NCBI RefSeq assembly: GCF_030269485.1
Contig: NZ_BSTL01000011.1
Coordinates: 119,286-183,285 of the forward strand
Length of the DNA stretch: 64,000 bases
Source: Actinoplanes sp. NBRC 103695
Lineage (GTDB): Bacteria; Actinomycetota; Actinomycetes; Mycobacteriales; Micromonosporaceae
Direction of reading: 5' to 3'
Positions 9,464 through 19,200 of this stretch are shown in pieces. The position numbers and the translations under genes were made by a program. Below the pieces are notes generated by a model. The model was not told where the DNA came from. It was given only the letters and a program-made list of their open reading frames with translations, and did no database searches. The stretch's first letter is position 1; the number at the start of each line of letters is the position of its first letter.

Positions 9464-9877
9464 TCATGTCAGGTCCCAGTTGAGTAGCAGGAACGGTTCC
9501 TCGGCCGACGCGCCGGCCTTCCGGTAGGTGGCCTGAGCCGCGGCGTTGTCGTTCTCGGTACCGACCCACATGCCGTAACACCCTCGTTCGCGGCCCAGCT
9601 CGGCGAGCGCCCGCACCAGAGCCGTGCCGACCCCCTGCAACCGTGCGGCCGGGGCGACGCCGAGCTCGTACACGAACATCTCGGTCCCCTTGTCCGGATG
9701 GATCGTCTCGACCCCGGAGATCATCCCCACCGCCCGCCCCGCATCGTCGTAGGCGAAGAGCAGATGATGTCCCGGCCGTTCCAGAAAGTCCCGGGTGGCC
9801 TCCACCAGCGGTGGCCCGTCGAAGAGATCCGGCGCCCGCATCACCTCGGCCGCCTCCGTGACACGCTCGATCCGCAT
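9464..9877 (-). CDS. GNAT acetyltransferase, AAC(3)-I-like
   Basis: Small N-acetyltransferase of 137 residues. The acetyl-CoA binding motif A is visible as VAPAARLQGVGTALV (about 77-91), preceded by the beta strand MFVYEL. Size and the order YEL-GVAP..R..GVGTALV..L..A...G suggest the AAC(3)-I branch of GNAT proteins, some of which acetylate aminoglycosides, but substrate cannot be assigned. The ATG at 9877 is preferred: TATGGT (9885-9890) lies seven nt upstream as a -10 box, so the mRNA is probably leaderless. An alternative ATG is at 9889. The gene is 20 nt downstream of the MFS transporter stop. Confidence 0.8.
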   Translation of the reverse strand: MRIERVTEAAEVMRAPDLFDGPPLVEATRDFLERPGHHLLFAYDDAGRAVGMISGVETIHPDKGTEMFVYELGVAPAARLQGVGTALVRALAELGRERGCYGMWVGTENDNAAAQATYRKAGASAEEPFLLLNWDLT

Positions 9878-9897
9878 GCCAGCCACCATAGGCAGGA

Positions 9898-11355
9898 TCA
9901 GTGCCTGACCGGCACCTCGAGCCCGGCCGCACCCAGCATGTCGTCGGCCTCGACCTCGGACGCCGTGAGCTTCGCCTGCCGCACCCGGGGCAGGGTCCAG
10001 CCGACCACGGCGGCGGCGACCGCGGCCACGACCGCGCCGATCACGAAGACGGTCACGAACTGCGCCTCCCGCGGCAACGGCACCGGGCCCGGAATCGGGT
10101 TACGAGTCATCATGGTGACCACGAACGCGGTGCCCAGCGACATGCCGACCGAGCGGGCGATCGAGTTCACGCTGTTGGCGATGCCGGTCTCGGCGGGCTC
10201 GACGTGGGCGATCAGGAGCGCGGGCAGGGCCGCGTACCCCACGGTGACCGCCGTGTTGACCGCCAAGGCACCGACGATGACCTGCCAGGTGGCCGAGTGC
10301 AGCACCGCGAGCATCGAGAATCCGACGCCGGCCAGCACCGCCGCGATCACGAGCGTCGCCTTCGCCCCGAAGCGGGCGACCAGCCGGCCGCCGAGAGGCG
10401 CGGCGATCACGCCGCTGGCCGTACCCGGCAGCAGGTAGACCAGGCTGGCGGCGAGCACGGAGGCGCCGAAGCCGTAGCCGGCGACCCCGGGCGGCGTCTG
10501 CACCAGCGCGGAGACGGCCAGGAAGACGGCGAACATCGAGAAGCCGAGGAACAGGCCGGCCACGTTCGCGACCACGATCGGGCGGTGCCGGAGCATCCGC
10601 GGGCTGACCAGCGGGTGTGTGACCCGCCGCTCGTACAGGACGAACGCGACCAGCACCACGACCGCGCCGGCCAGCGAGCCGAGCACCCGGGCCGAACCCC
10701 AGCCCCAGCCGTTGCCCTCCTCCAGCGGCAGGATCAGCAGCACCAGGCCGAGCCCGAGCAGACCCGCGCCGGCCCAGTCGAGCCCGCCGGTGGCCGCGCC
10801 CGCCCGGCGAGGAAGCAGCCACACCCCCGCCAGCCCGATCGCGGTCAGCGCGGACGCCAGCCAGAACAGCTGGTGGTAGTCGCCGCCGTCGCGCATCAGC
10901 AGCCCCGTGACCGCCAGCCCGAACCCGGCGCCGACCGAGAGCATGCCGCTGACCAGGGCCATCGCGCCGGTCAGCCGCTGCGCCGGCAGTTCCTCCCGCA
11001 GAACGCCGATGGCCAGCGGGAAGAGCCCGAAGCTGGCCGCCTGGGCGACCCGGCCGGCGAGCAGCAACGGAAGGCTGGAGGTGGTGGCGGCGAGCACCGA
11101 ACCGAGCAGCACCACGGTCAGCACGCCGAGCATGACCGGACGCCGGCCGTAGAGGTCGCCCAGCCGGCCGAGCATCGGGGTGAGCACCGCGGCGGCGAGC
11201 AGGTTCGCGGTCACCACCCAGCCGGCCGCGCTGGTCGAGACGCCGAGATCGGCCCGGATGTCGGCGATGACCGGGACGACCAGCGTCTGCAGCGCCGAGA
11301 CGAGGAGCACCGCGTAGCAGGCGACGGGCAGTGCGAGGCGCGTTTTCAGGGGCAT
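9898..11355 (-). CDS. MFS multidrug-type transporter, 14-TM (DHA2-like)
   Basis: Major facilitator superfamily exporter of 485 residues with about 14 hydrophobic segments. The family motif between TM2 and TM3 reads GRLGDLYGRRP (about 63-73). Length and number of helices fit the DHA2 drug:H+ antiporter group. A -10 box TAGGTT (11363-11368) seven nt before the ATG suggests a leaderless transcript. It is divergent from a TetR regulator, with a palindrome between them, so the substrate of the pump is probably the ligand of that regulator. Substrate unknown. Confidence 0.88.
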   Translation of the reverse strand: MPLKTRLALPVACYAVLLVSALQTLVVPVIADIRADLGVSTSAAGWVVTANLLAAAVLTPMLGRLGDLYGRRPVMLGVLTVVLLGSVLAATTSSLPLLLAGRVAQAASFGLFPLAIGVLREELPAQRLTGAMALVSGMLSVGAGFGLAVTGLLMRDGGDYHQLFWLASALTAIGLAGVWLLPRRAGAATGGLDWAGAGLLGLGLVLLILPLEEGNGWGWGSARVLGSLAGAVVVLVAFVLYERRVTHPLVSPRMLRHRPIVVANVAGLFLGFSMFAVFLAVSALVQTPPGVAGYGFGASVLAASLVYLLPGTASGVIAAPLGGRLVARFGAKATLVIAAVLAGVGFSMLAVLHSATWQVIVGALAVNTAVTVGYAALPALLIAHVEPAETGIANSVNSIARSVGMSLGTAFVVTMMTRNPIPGPVPLPREAQFVTVFVIGAVVAAVAAAVVGWTLPRVRQAKLTASEVEADDMLGAAGLEVPVRH

Positions 11356-11396
11356 GGGGCTGAACCTAGACCCATTCTCAACACGGTGTCGAGAAA

Positions 11397-11415
11397 AATC
11401 GATGTGACGTCGATT
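11397..11415. promoter_or_regulatory. candidate TetR operator between MFS and TetR genes
   Basis: Inverted repeat AATCGA-N7-TCGATT centred between two divergent leaderless promoters (-10 boxes TAGGTT at 11363-11368 on the minus strand and TAAGGT at 11432-11437 on the plus strand). Position and symmetry fit a TetR-family operator controlling both genes. Confidence 0.55.
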
Positions 11416-11444
11416 CCAGCCGATGGACTGTTAAGGTCGATGCT

Positions 11445-12071
11445 GTGCCAGCCATCAAGAGCCGCCGCGCCCCCACGAAGGGCGACCAGCGGGAGCAGGC
11501 CCTGATCGACGCCGCACGGTCGGCCTTCCGGGACAAGTCGATCAGCCAGGTCACGATCGACGAGTTGGCCGGCGCGGCAGGCATCGCGCGTTCCGGCTTC
11601 TACTTCTACTTCGAGTCCAAGCAGGCGCTGCTCGCCGCCCTCGTCGACCAGCGTCTCGCCGAGGCCGACCTGGAGATGGCCGAGTGGATCAACTCCGACG
11701 GCTTGGACCGGGACGCCCTGCGCCGCGGCCTGGCCGCCGGCCTGACCCGGTGGAAGGTCGACGGACGCTGGCTGCGCGAGGCCTTCGTCACGCCCGACCC
11801 CGGCCCCGAGGTGATGCACGTCCGCGACCGGCTGGTCGACGAGGGCTGCACCCTGTTCAGCACACGCATCGAACGCGACGCCCGGGCCGGCCGCACGGTC
11901 GGCGGCCCACCGGCCCTGGTCGCCAAGATGGCCGTCCACCTGCGCAGCATCACGTTCGCCGACGTCTACGCGAATCCCGGCGCCTACGACGAGGACGAGT
12001 TGCTCGACACCCTCACCGACGCGATCCTGCGCCTCGTCTACGGCCCGACCCCCGGCGGCGCCAAGCACTGA
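11445..12071 (+). CDS. TetR-family transcriptional regulator
   Basis: Dimeric repressor of 208 residues. The N-terminal helix-turn-helix is visible at about residues 17-62 (ALIDAARSAF ... VTIDELAGAAGIARSGFYFYF), the most conserved TetR signature. The C-terminal ligand domain is not assignable. Start is GTG 11445, with the -10 box TAAGGT ending eight nt upstream, so it is probably leaderless. It is divergent from the MFS transporter, which it likely represses. Its last codons lie inside a three-copy 18-bp tandem repeat, so the C-terminal GAKH was shaped by repeat expansion or is the seed of it. Confidence 0.9.
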   Translation: MPAIKSRRAPTKGDQREQALIDAARSAFRDKSISQVTIDELAGAAGIARSGFYFYFESKQALLAALVDQRLAEADLEMAEWINSDGLDRDALRRGLAAGLTRWKVDGRWLREAFVTPDPGPEVMHVRDRLVDEGCTLFSTRIERDARAGRTVGGPPALVAKMAVHLRSITFADVYANPGAYDEDELLDTLTDAILRLVYGPTPGGAKH

Positions 12072-12111
12072 CCCGGCGTCAAGCACTGACGCGGCGCCAA
12101 GCACTGACCCG
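12058..12111 (+). repeat. 18-bp tandem repeat, three copies
   Basis: Three consecutive 18-bp units (GCGYCAAGCACTGACSCG) at 12058-12075, 12076-12093 and 12094-12111. The first unit contains the TetR stop codon, so the array duplicates the 3' end of that gene into the intergenic region. Each unit carries an in-frame TGA. Confidence 0.9.
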
Positions 12112-12223
12112 GCCGAGCGCCTCGGCGCCCGCGGTCATCGGGCCCGGACCGGCCGCGCCCTCAGGGGACGCGGCCAAACACCGACGTTCGATTCTCCGAA
12201 GATCAAAAAGAATCGCTGTGGGG

Positions 12224-12303
12224 CCGCCGCCACCTCCCCCACCCGCCACTGGGTGGGTGGAAACGTAGCTCGCGGCACCGACGATTTCGGCGGTTGTCCA
12301 CAG
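12224..12303 (+). repeat. dispersed intergenic repeat R1, copy A
   Basis: About 80 bp running from CCGCCGCC to CCACAG, shared with 19544-19620 and, inverted, with 44883-44960. Invariant parts: CCGCCGCC, the hairpin CCCACCC-N6-GGGTGGG, a central AA.GTA, GGCGG and the final DnaA-box-like TTGTCCACA (12294-12302). The similarity with copy B also extends left to the shared GATTCT near 12190. It fills the gap between the TetR and Nudix genes. Confidence 0.8.
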
Positions 12304-12344
12304 GCGGAAGCGAGTGACGTTGACGACGGTGGTGAGATCGAAGG

Positions 12345-12749
12345 ATGGCTACATATGAGGTCGCGCTCGTGGTGCTCGTCGACTCGACGGGGGCCGTGCT
12401 CATGCAGCTTCGGGATGAGCACGCGCCGGCCTCGCCGAATCAGTGGAGCCTGCCGGGCGGCCGGATCGAACCCGGGGAGGCCCCGGTCGACGCCGCGAGG
12501 CGGGAGCTGCTGGAGGAGACCGGCCTGACCGCCGGCTGGCTGGTTCCGTTGTGGAGCGGCCCGCGCCCGTACGAGGAGGGTTTCCCGCACGACGTGACCG
12601 TGCACGTCTTCCGGGGCACCACGACCGCCCGCCAGCAGGATGTGGTGCTCGGCGAGGGAGTGGCGATGGTGTTCGTGCCCGAGGACGAGGTGTTCGACCG
12701 CGATCTGGCCGTCACCTCCGCCGCGGTGCTGGAGCGGCACCTGGGCTGA
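12345..12749 (+). CDS. Nudix hydrolase
   Basis: Pyrophosphohydrolase of 134 residues. The Nudix box GX5EX7REUXEEXGU is complete: GGRIEPGEAP then AARRELLEETGL, about residues 37-60, including the RE..EE metal-binding glutamates. Substrates of the family are nucleoside diphosphates linked to another moiety; which one cannot be told from the sequence. The start ATG is directly preceded by GAAGG. It is followed 43 nt later by a methyltransferase on the same strand, possibly co-transcribed. Confidence 0.88.
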   Translation: MATYEVALVVLVDSTGAVLMQLRDEHAPASPNQWSLPGGRIEPGEAPVDAARRELLEETGLTAGWLVPLWSGPRPYEEGFPHDVTVHVFRGTTTARQQDVVLGEGVAMVFVPEDEVFDRDLAVTSAAVLERHLG

Positions 12750-12792
12750 TATCGGGTCGACACCGGCACCCGGCCGCGACGAGGCTCGGCCG

Positions 12793-13575
12793 GTGGAGAT
12801 GGATCAGATCTACAGCGAGGGCAGCCGGCGGCTGTTCGAGGAGCTGGACGTCAGCCTGGATCCGCCGGGGCCGGACTCGCTGTTCGAGGTGGCCGCGCCC
12901 TTCCTGGAGCCGGGCGGGCACATTCTCGATGTGGGCTGCCGCGACGCCCGCCACCTCGTCACGCTGGTGGAGCGGCACGCCGGGACCGGCTCGGGCGTGG
13001 ATCCGGTGCCGTGGCACGTCGAGCGCGCGCGGCTCGCCGTACGGGAGGCCGGTCTGGAGGACCGGATCACGGTACGTCGCGGCGTGGCGGAGGACCTGGC
13101 CGAGGCTTCCGGGAGCGTGGACACCGTCTGGTGCCGCGACGTCGTCGAGGTGCTGCCCGATCTGGACGGTGCGCTGGCCGAGATGCGCCGGGTGCTCCGC
13201 CCGGGCGGCCACGTGGTGATCTACACGAATGTCCTGAACGGGCCGCTGGATCCGGTGGAGACGCGGGACATCCACGAGCCGCTGGGCAACGTGGCCGGGA
13301 ACCTCGTCGAGGAGGACCTGGAGGCGGCCTTCGCCCGGCACGATCTGCGGATCGTTCGCAGGGATGTGGTCGGGACGCGGTGGCGGGAGTTTATCGAGGA
13401 GCACGAGCAGTGGGTGTCGCGCGACCTGCTCCGGTTGGCGCGCTTACGGCGTACGCGTGACCGGGTGATCGAGCGGCACGGAGCCGACGCCTTCCGCACC
13501 GCCCAGGCCAGCCTGCAGTGGGGTGTCAACCAGCTCCTGGGCCGCTTCGTCCCGATGATTTATGTGCTCCGTTGA
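12793..13575 (+). CDS. class I SAM-dependent methyltransferase
   Basis: Rossmann-fold methyltransferase of about 260 residues. Motif I is HILDVGCRDARH (about 39-50), where the usual GxGxG is GCRDA, followed by the acidic motif II region GSGVDP and motif IV DTVWCRDVVEVLPD with LRPGG (motif VI). Methyl acceptor unknown. The GTG at 12793 has GAGG at good spacing; an ATG two codons on (12799) is an equally plausible start. It stops just before the promoter of the SRPBCC/ArsR operon. Confidence 0.82.
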   Translation: MEMDQIYSEGSRRLFEELDVSLDPPGPDSLFEVAAPFLEPGGHILDVGCRDARHLVTLVERHAGTGSGVDPVPWHVERARLAVREAGLEDRITVRRGVAEDLAEASGSVDTVWCRDVVEVLPDLDGALAEMRRVLRPGGHVVIYTNVLNGPLDPVETRDIHEPLGNVAGNLVEEDLEAAFARHDLRIVRRDVVGTRWREFIEEHEQWVSRDLLRLARLRRTRDRVIERHGADAFRTAQASLQWGVNQLLGRFVPMIYVLR

Positions 13576-13623
13576 CGCAACCCGAAGGTTGCTATAAGTT
13601 GAGTAGCAACCAATCAGTTGCTA
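13572..13623 (+). promoter_or_regulatory. promoter with overlapping ArsR-type operator half-sites
   Basis: TTGACG (13572-13577), 17 nt, TAAGTT (13595-13600) forms a promoter. Three GTTGC half-sites surround it: GGTTGCTA 13587-13594, TAGCAACC 13604-13611 and GTTGCTA 13617-13623, making two overlapping dyads. This is well suited to repression by the ArsR protein encoded in the operon. Confidence 0.7.
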
Positions 13624-13634
13624 AGGGAGACGAC

Positions 13635-14069
13635 ATGCCATTCCCCGATCGGATCGAGCGCACGCTGGAACTCACCCACTCGCCCGAGCGCGTCTGGGCG
13701 GCCCTGACCACCGCCGAGGGCCTCGGCACCTGGTTCGGCAACACCGCCGAGGTCGACCTGCGGGTCGGCGGCGAGGCCAAACTCGCCTGGGACAGCGGCG
13801 ACACCGCGCGGCTGACCATCGAGCGCCTCGAGCCGCCACACGTCTTCGGCTACACCTGGCACATCTACGGGCTGCCGGAGAGCGACCCACGACGCACCTA
13901 TGTGGAGTTCACGCTCGAGCCCAGCACGACCGGCACCACGCTGACCATGGTCGAGAGCGGGTTCGCGCAGACCACCGACGCCGAGCACAAGGTGGCGTGG
14001 CAGGGCAACCAGGGCGGCTGGACGAGCGAGCTGGGCGAGCTGGTCGCGTACCTCGATGACCGAGCCTGA
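13635..14069 (+). CDS. SRPBCC / AHSA1-like protein
   Basis: Small protein of 144 residues with the START-like SRPBCC fold (activator of Hsp90 ATPase homologue 1-like). It starts with the typical IERTLELTHSPERVWAALTT strand-helix and carries LGTWFG and the C-terminal GGWTSELGELVAYL helix. Such proteins bind hydrophobic ligands; the precise role is unknown. Start ATG has AAGGGAG eight nt upstream. It is the first gene of an operon with an ArsR regulator, overlapping it by 14 nt; this AHSA1-ArsR pairing is common in actinobacteria. Confidence 0.85.
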   Translation: MPFPDRIERTLELTHSPERVWAALTTAEGLGTWFGNTAEVDLRVGGEAKLAWDSGDTARLTIERLEPPHVFGYTWHIYGLPESDPRRTYVEFTLEPSTTGTTLTMVESGFAQTTDAEHKVAWQGNQGGWTSELGELVAYLDDRA

Positions 14070-14451
14070 CCGCGAGACGGCGGCCCCGACGATGGCGCAG
14101 CCTGAACCAAAAGGGCCTGACCTGGAGGCGGTGGCCGCCGAGGTCTTCACCGCCCTGGCCGATCCGAGCCGGCGCGCGATCCTGGCCGAGCTCGCGGCCA
14201 GAGGGCCGGCCACCGCGACCGACCTGGCCGGCCGGTTGCCGATCACCCGGCAGGCGATCGCCAAGCACCTGGCCCTGCTGACCGAGGCGGGGCTGGCCGT
14301 CGCCGAGCCGGGTGAGCGGCGCCGCGTGCGCTACCGGCTGGACTCCGCGCCCATGCGGGTGGCCCAGCAGTTCCTCGGCGCACTGGCCCGCGACTGGGAC
14401 GGCCCGCTGGCCGCCCTGCGGCAGAGACTCGAGGGAGAAACCGATGCTTGA
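14056..14451 (+). CDS. ArsR-family transcriptional regulator
   Basis: Winged-helix repressor of 131 residues with the ArsR HTH at about 25-100: VFTALADPSRRAILAELA, then the recognition helix ITRQAIAKHLALLTEAGL and the wing GERRRVRYRL. No cysteine pair for metal binding is visible, fitting the non-metal group of ArsR proteins paired with SRPBCC proteins. It overlaps the upstream SRPBCC gene by 14 nt and is followed by a small gene overlapping by 8 nt. It probably binds the GTTGC half-sites at 13587-13623 and represses its own operon. Confidence 0.9.
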   Translation: MTEPDRETAAPTMAQPEPKGPDLEAVAAEVFTALADPSRRAILAELAARGPATATDLAGRLPITRQAIAKHLALLTEAGLAVAEPGERRRVRYRLDSAPMRVAQQFLGALARDWDGPLAALRQRLEGETDA

Positions 14452-14656
14452 CCTGTTGCACGTGAAACTGGCCGACGACGCGACCCGGCGGCACGTGCTG
14501 TCCGCTCGACCGGACGCGCCGACGGTGCCCGATCGTCCGCCGCGGCAGCGTGGGGTGGCCATGCGCCGGGCGACGGTGACGGCGCTGCGCCGGCTCGCCG
14601 ACCGGATCAGCCCGGACGCCGTGCCGGTGCGACGTCCGTACGTACCTGGAACGTGA
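14444..14656 (+). CDS. small protein of unknown function, third gene of ArsR operon
   Basis: A 70-codon frame starting at an ATG that overlaps the arsR 3' end by 8 nt and has GGGAG seven nt upstream, which supports translation. The product begins MLDLLHVKLADDATRRHVLS and is Arg-rich at its C-terminus. I recognise no family. The last third overlaps, in antisense, a decayed methyltransferase remnant (14639-14819), so the original gene may have been longer and cut by rearrangement. Confidence 0.45.
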   Translation: MLDLLHVKLADDATRRHVLSARPDAPTVPDRPPRQRGVAMRRATVTALRRLADRISPDAVPVRRPYVPGT

Positions 14657-14819
14657 TCGTGCCGCCGTGCTCCTCGAACGACGTGCCCACGGCCTAGCCG
14701 GCGCCGGCGCCGACCTCCAGGACCGGGCCGGGCGCGGCGAGAGCGGACACGTCGTCGACCAATGCGGTGGGATAGCTCGGGCGGAGGCGGTCGTAAGCGT
14801 CGGCGGCCTCGCCGAAGAC
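14639..14819 (-). pseudogene. remnant of a SAM methyltransferase (both ends kept, middle lost)
   Basis: Minus-strand translation shows FGEAADAYDRLRPSYP, the N-terminal signature of class I methyltransferases, then PGPVLEVGAGAG (motif I), a TAG stop at 14694-14696, and directly after it in the same frame TSFEEHGGTITFQVRT, which resembles the C-terminal strands of the same family. The catalytic core between is missing, and the start is out of frame. It is a non-functional relic with an internal deletion. This explains an otherwise empty stretch before the tRNA. Confidence 0.65.
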
Positions 14820-14871
14820 GGTTCGTCACCGACGTGAGGAGGACACGACCCCGACGGTACGGCGCGAAGAG

Positions 14872-14945
14872 AGCCCCCGGCCGGATTCGAACCGGCGACC
14901 TACCGCTTACAAGGCGGTTGCTCTGGCCAGCTGAGCTACAAGGGC
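14872..14945 (-). tRNA. tRNA-Thr (anticodon UGU)
   Basis: A 74-nt cloverleaf: acceptor GCCCTTG/CGGGGGC with two G-U pairs, D stem GCTC/GAGC, anticodon stem ACCGC/GCGGT with loop CTTGTAA giving anticodon TGT, T arm GCCGG-TTCGAAT-CCGGC, discriminator U. CCA is not encoded. It reads ACA codons, which are rare in this GC-rich genome. Confidence 0.95.
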
Positions 14946-15103
14946 GCCCGGACAGCATACCGGTTGGCCGTGTTGACCCTCGAAACGCCAGGTCAGCACG
15001 TTCGGACCTTGGCAGAACTGTGAAAAAGACCTAACGTAACGATGCTCTTCCCACTCGGATCGTCCGGCACGTTCCTGCCGGTGGAAAGGAAAGCTGATAC
15101 TGC

Positions 15104-16189
<1,086 letters not shown>

Positions 16190-16210
16190 CCTGATCTCCT
16201 CTTGATGGAT

Positions 16211-16237
16211 CGGCCCCGGCGGTTTCCGCCGGGGCCG
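16211..16237. terminator. intrinsic terminator, bidirectional
   Basis: Perfect 12-bp inverted repeat (CGGCCCCGGCGG / CCGCCGGGGCCG) with a TTT loop, followed by TTCTCATTT on the plus strand. It lies between the convergent MsiK-like and Hsp70-PQQ genes. Confidence 0.88.
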
Positions 16238-16240
16238 TTC

Positions 16241-19200
16241 TCATTTCGCGATGCGCTGCCAGCGGAGATCTTCGTCAGCGACGCACGCGATGGCTTCGGT
16301 GTTCCACGAGCAAGAGGCGGTGCGTACGCCGGTCAGCGGCCCCAGCTGCACAGGGTCGTCGCCCAGGTGCCGTCCCAGCAACGACGGATCTTCCGCCGAG
16401 GTGGACAGCGCCCGCGAGAAGAGCAGCACGTTCCCGCCGTCCAGCCGGGCGCCCGCACCCTCGCCCGACCACTGCACCTTGCCGGTGGTGGCGTCGACCA
16501 GGGTCGCCTTGGCCGGCTGGGTGGACTGGTTGACCAGCACGTTGTCGCCGACCGGGGTGAGCGTTTCGGCGTTGGGCAGCGCGACCCGCCAGATCTTCCC
16601 GCCGTCGGCCACGTTGATGCCCGCCACCTGGGCGGTCTTGGCGTCGAAGGAAGCCGTCTCGACCCAGCACACGTAGTCGTCGCCGCACGGGGCCATGCGC
16701 TGGATCCGCTGTTCCTTGGCGACCTGACCGAGCACCTTGGGGTTGCCGAGACTGTCCAGGTCGTACGCGAGAATCCGTAGGGTGTTGCCGGACGACTCAG
16801 CGACGACGACCCGGCCGTTGTGCACCGCCACCGCCCCGTCCGTGTCGGCGATGTCCGCCTTGGGCTCGACCAGCACGGTCCCGTCCTTCGCGTCGATGAC
16901 CCGCGCGGAGCGATCGCCCATCACCTGCAGCAGCCGGGTGTCGTCGCCACGGTCCGGTGCGAACGGCGCACCGGACACGGCCGCCGCCCCCGACACGTCG
17001 TCGCTGGTGGAGCTGGTGAACAGGGCCGGCACGACGCTGGACTCGCTGGCCGGGTCGGCGAGTTCCCACGCGGTCTCGCCGTTGCTCACCCGAAGTGCCA
17101 CCAGCCGCTTGCCGTCGGTGTCCACGATGACGGCGTTGCCCCCGATGAAGACGACGCCGTCGCTGCCCTTCATGGTGTGCTGCCAGCGCGCCTTGCCGGT
17201 TTCCCGGTCGAGCACGACGAGCCGCTTGGAGTCCGACCCGGTGTCGGTGTCGGTGATCGCGGCCAGCCCGTCCGGCAGCCCGACGATCTGGTCCCACCCG
17301 GTGGCCAGCCCCGCATCGGTGCCGGACCACAGTTTCTTCCCGGTGCCCGCTTCGGCGGCGACCACGCCGAGCACACCCTCGTCCGCCTCGGTCGCGTAGT
17401 AGACCCGGTCCCCGACGATCGTGGTGTCCGCGAAGTTCGAGCTGAACTTCACCGCCGCCGGAATCGTCACGGCCGCCGACTTGTCCAGCGACTGGAAGTC
17501 CAGCGCCCGATAGCCCGGCCACAGCGTCCACGCGAGCACCGCGCCCGCCCCCACCACGACGACCAGGCCGGCAGCGACGATCAAGACCCATTTCTTCCGG
17601 TACGCCGGGACGTGCGCGTTCTGACCGCCCTGCTGTTCCTCAGACGCCAGCCACGACTGCTGTCCCGCCCCGCTGACCGGCCCGACGGGCCTGCCGTCGC
17701 CGCCGCGCCCGCCGCCTGGTCCACCTGGGCCGCTGCCTCGCACGCTTGGGTCGCCGCCGCCCAGCCCGCCGCTGCCTTGCCCGCCTGGGGTTCCGCCGCT
17801 TGGCCCGCTCGCGGTGCCGGCGCCGTTTCCTCTCCCGATCCCGCCGGCGTAGGTCGGTGGACCGCTCGGCCCGAAGGCCGCCGCCTCACCGGTCGCCCAC
17901 GGGTCGACGGGCTCCGCATAGTCCGGCCCAGGTCCCGGCTCCTGCTGGGGAATGGTCACCGGCGTGGGCGTAGGGGTCGCCGCCTTGGCAATGCCCGACT
18001 GATACCGCACCTCGTCATCCGGAACAGCCGCCGCCGTCCCGGTATCCCACCCAGCACGCTCATCGACCTGAGTGCCGTCCAGCCCGCCCGTTCCGGTCCC
18101 CGCCTCGCCCCGTCCCGCCGAGTCAATGCCAGGCGCGCCCGCTCCCGCCGCCGCGCCTACTCCGGCTGCCGCCCCTGGTCCGGCTGCCGCCCCTGGTCCG
18201 GCTGCCGCGCCTGCCGGGGGCGCCGCCAGCCCCGCCGGGGAGACCGACGCCGCCGGTGAGGCGCCCGCTACTGCCCGAGCCGCGACCACCGCCACCACCG
18301 CACCTTCGGCGACCGGGAGTTCCGGCTGCTCCAGCACCGTGGGCGCGACCCCGAGCTCACCGTGCAGCAGCCGCGCCACCAGCGGCACCCGCGAAGACCC
18401 ACCGACCAGGAACAGCCCCGCCAGCTCCCCCGGCGTCAACCCGGCCGCCTTGACCACCGCGCCGGTCTCGGCCACGCCACGGCGGATCAGTGGCCCCGCC
18501 GACGCCTCCAGCTCATCCCGGGTCAGGTGCAGGGCCTGCTCCACCCCCGGCACGGCCACCGGCGCCAGGGCGGAACGCGACAACATCTCCTTGGCACCGC
18601 GTACGTCATCCCAGAATTGCCGCCGAGCGCGCCATTGCGCGAGCGTGCGCGGATCGACCAGCGCGCCCCACGCCTCCGGCTCGCCGCCGGCGAGCGACTT
18701 CCCGAGGTGGTCGACCAGCGCCGCGTCGAGGTCGAGCCCGCCGAGGTCGTCCACCCCACCGGAGGCCGCCACCTCGAACCGCGGCCGCCCGTCCGGACCG
18801 AGCCCTTCGTTGCGGACGACGGCGACGTCCAGCGTCCCGCCCCCGAAGTCGAACACCGCGAGCGCCGCCCCCACCGGAACCGGCCGCCGCAGCACGTCGG
18901 AGAAGTACCGCGCGGCAGCAACCGGCTCCGGCACGAGCTGGGTCTCCGGCGGCCACCCGGCCCGGCCCAGTGCGTCGTGCAGGATCCCCCGCCGCCGCTG
19001 TCCCCAGGCGGCCGGGTAGGTCAGCACTGCCTGCGGCAGAAACCCCGCCGTGGCAACGGTTTCCCGGGCGACCGCCCCCAGCAGCGCGGCGAGCAGGTCG
19101 GCCACCGGCACGGTGACGTCACCGAGCAGAATGCCGTCGTCGTCGATGCGCCGCTTGGGGTTGGGTTCGATCCGGGCCGGGTCGGCGTGCCCGAGGCGTT

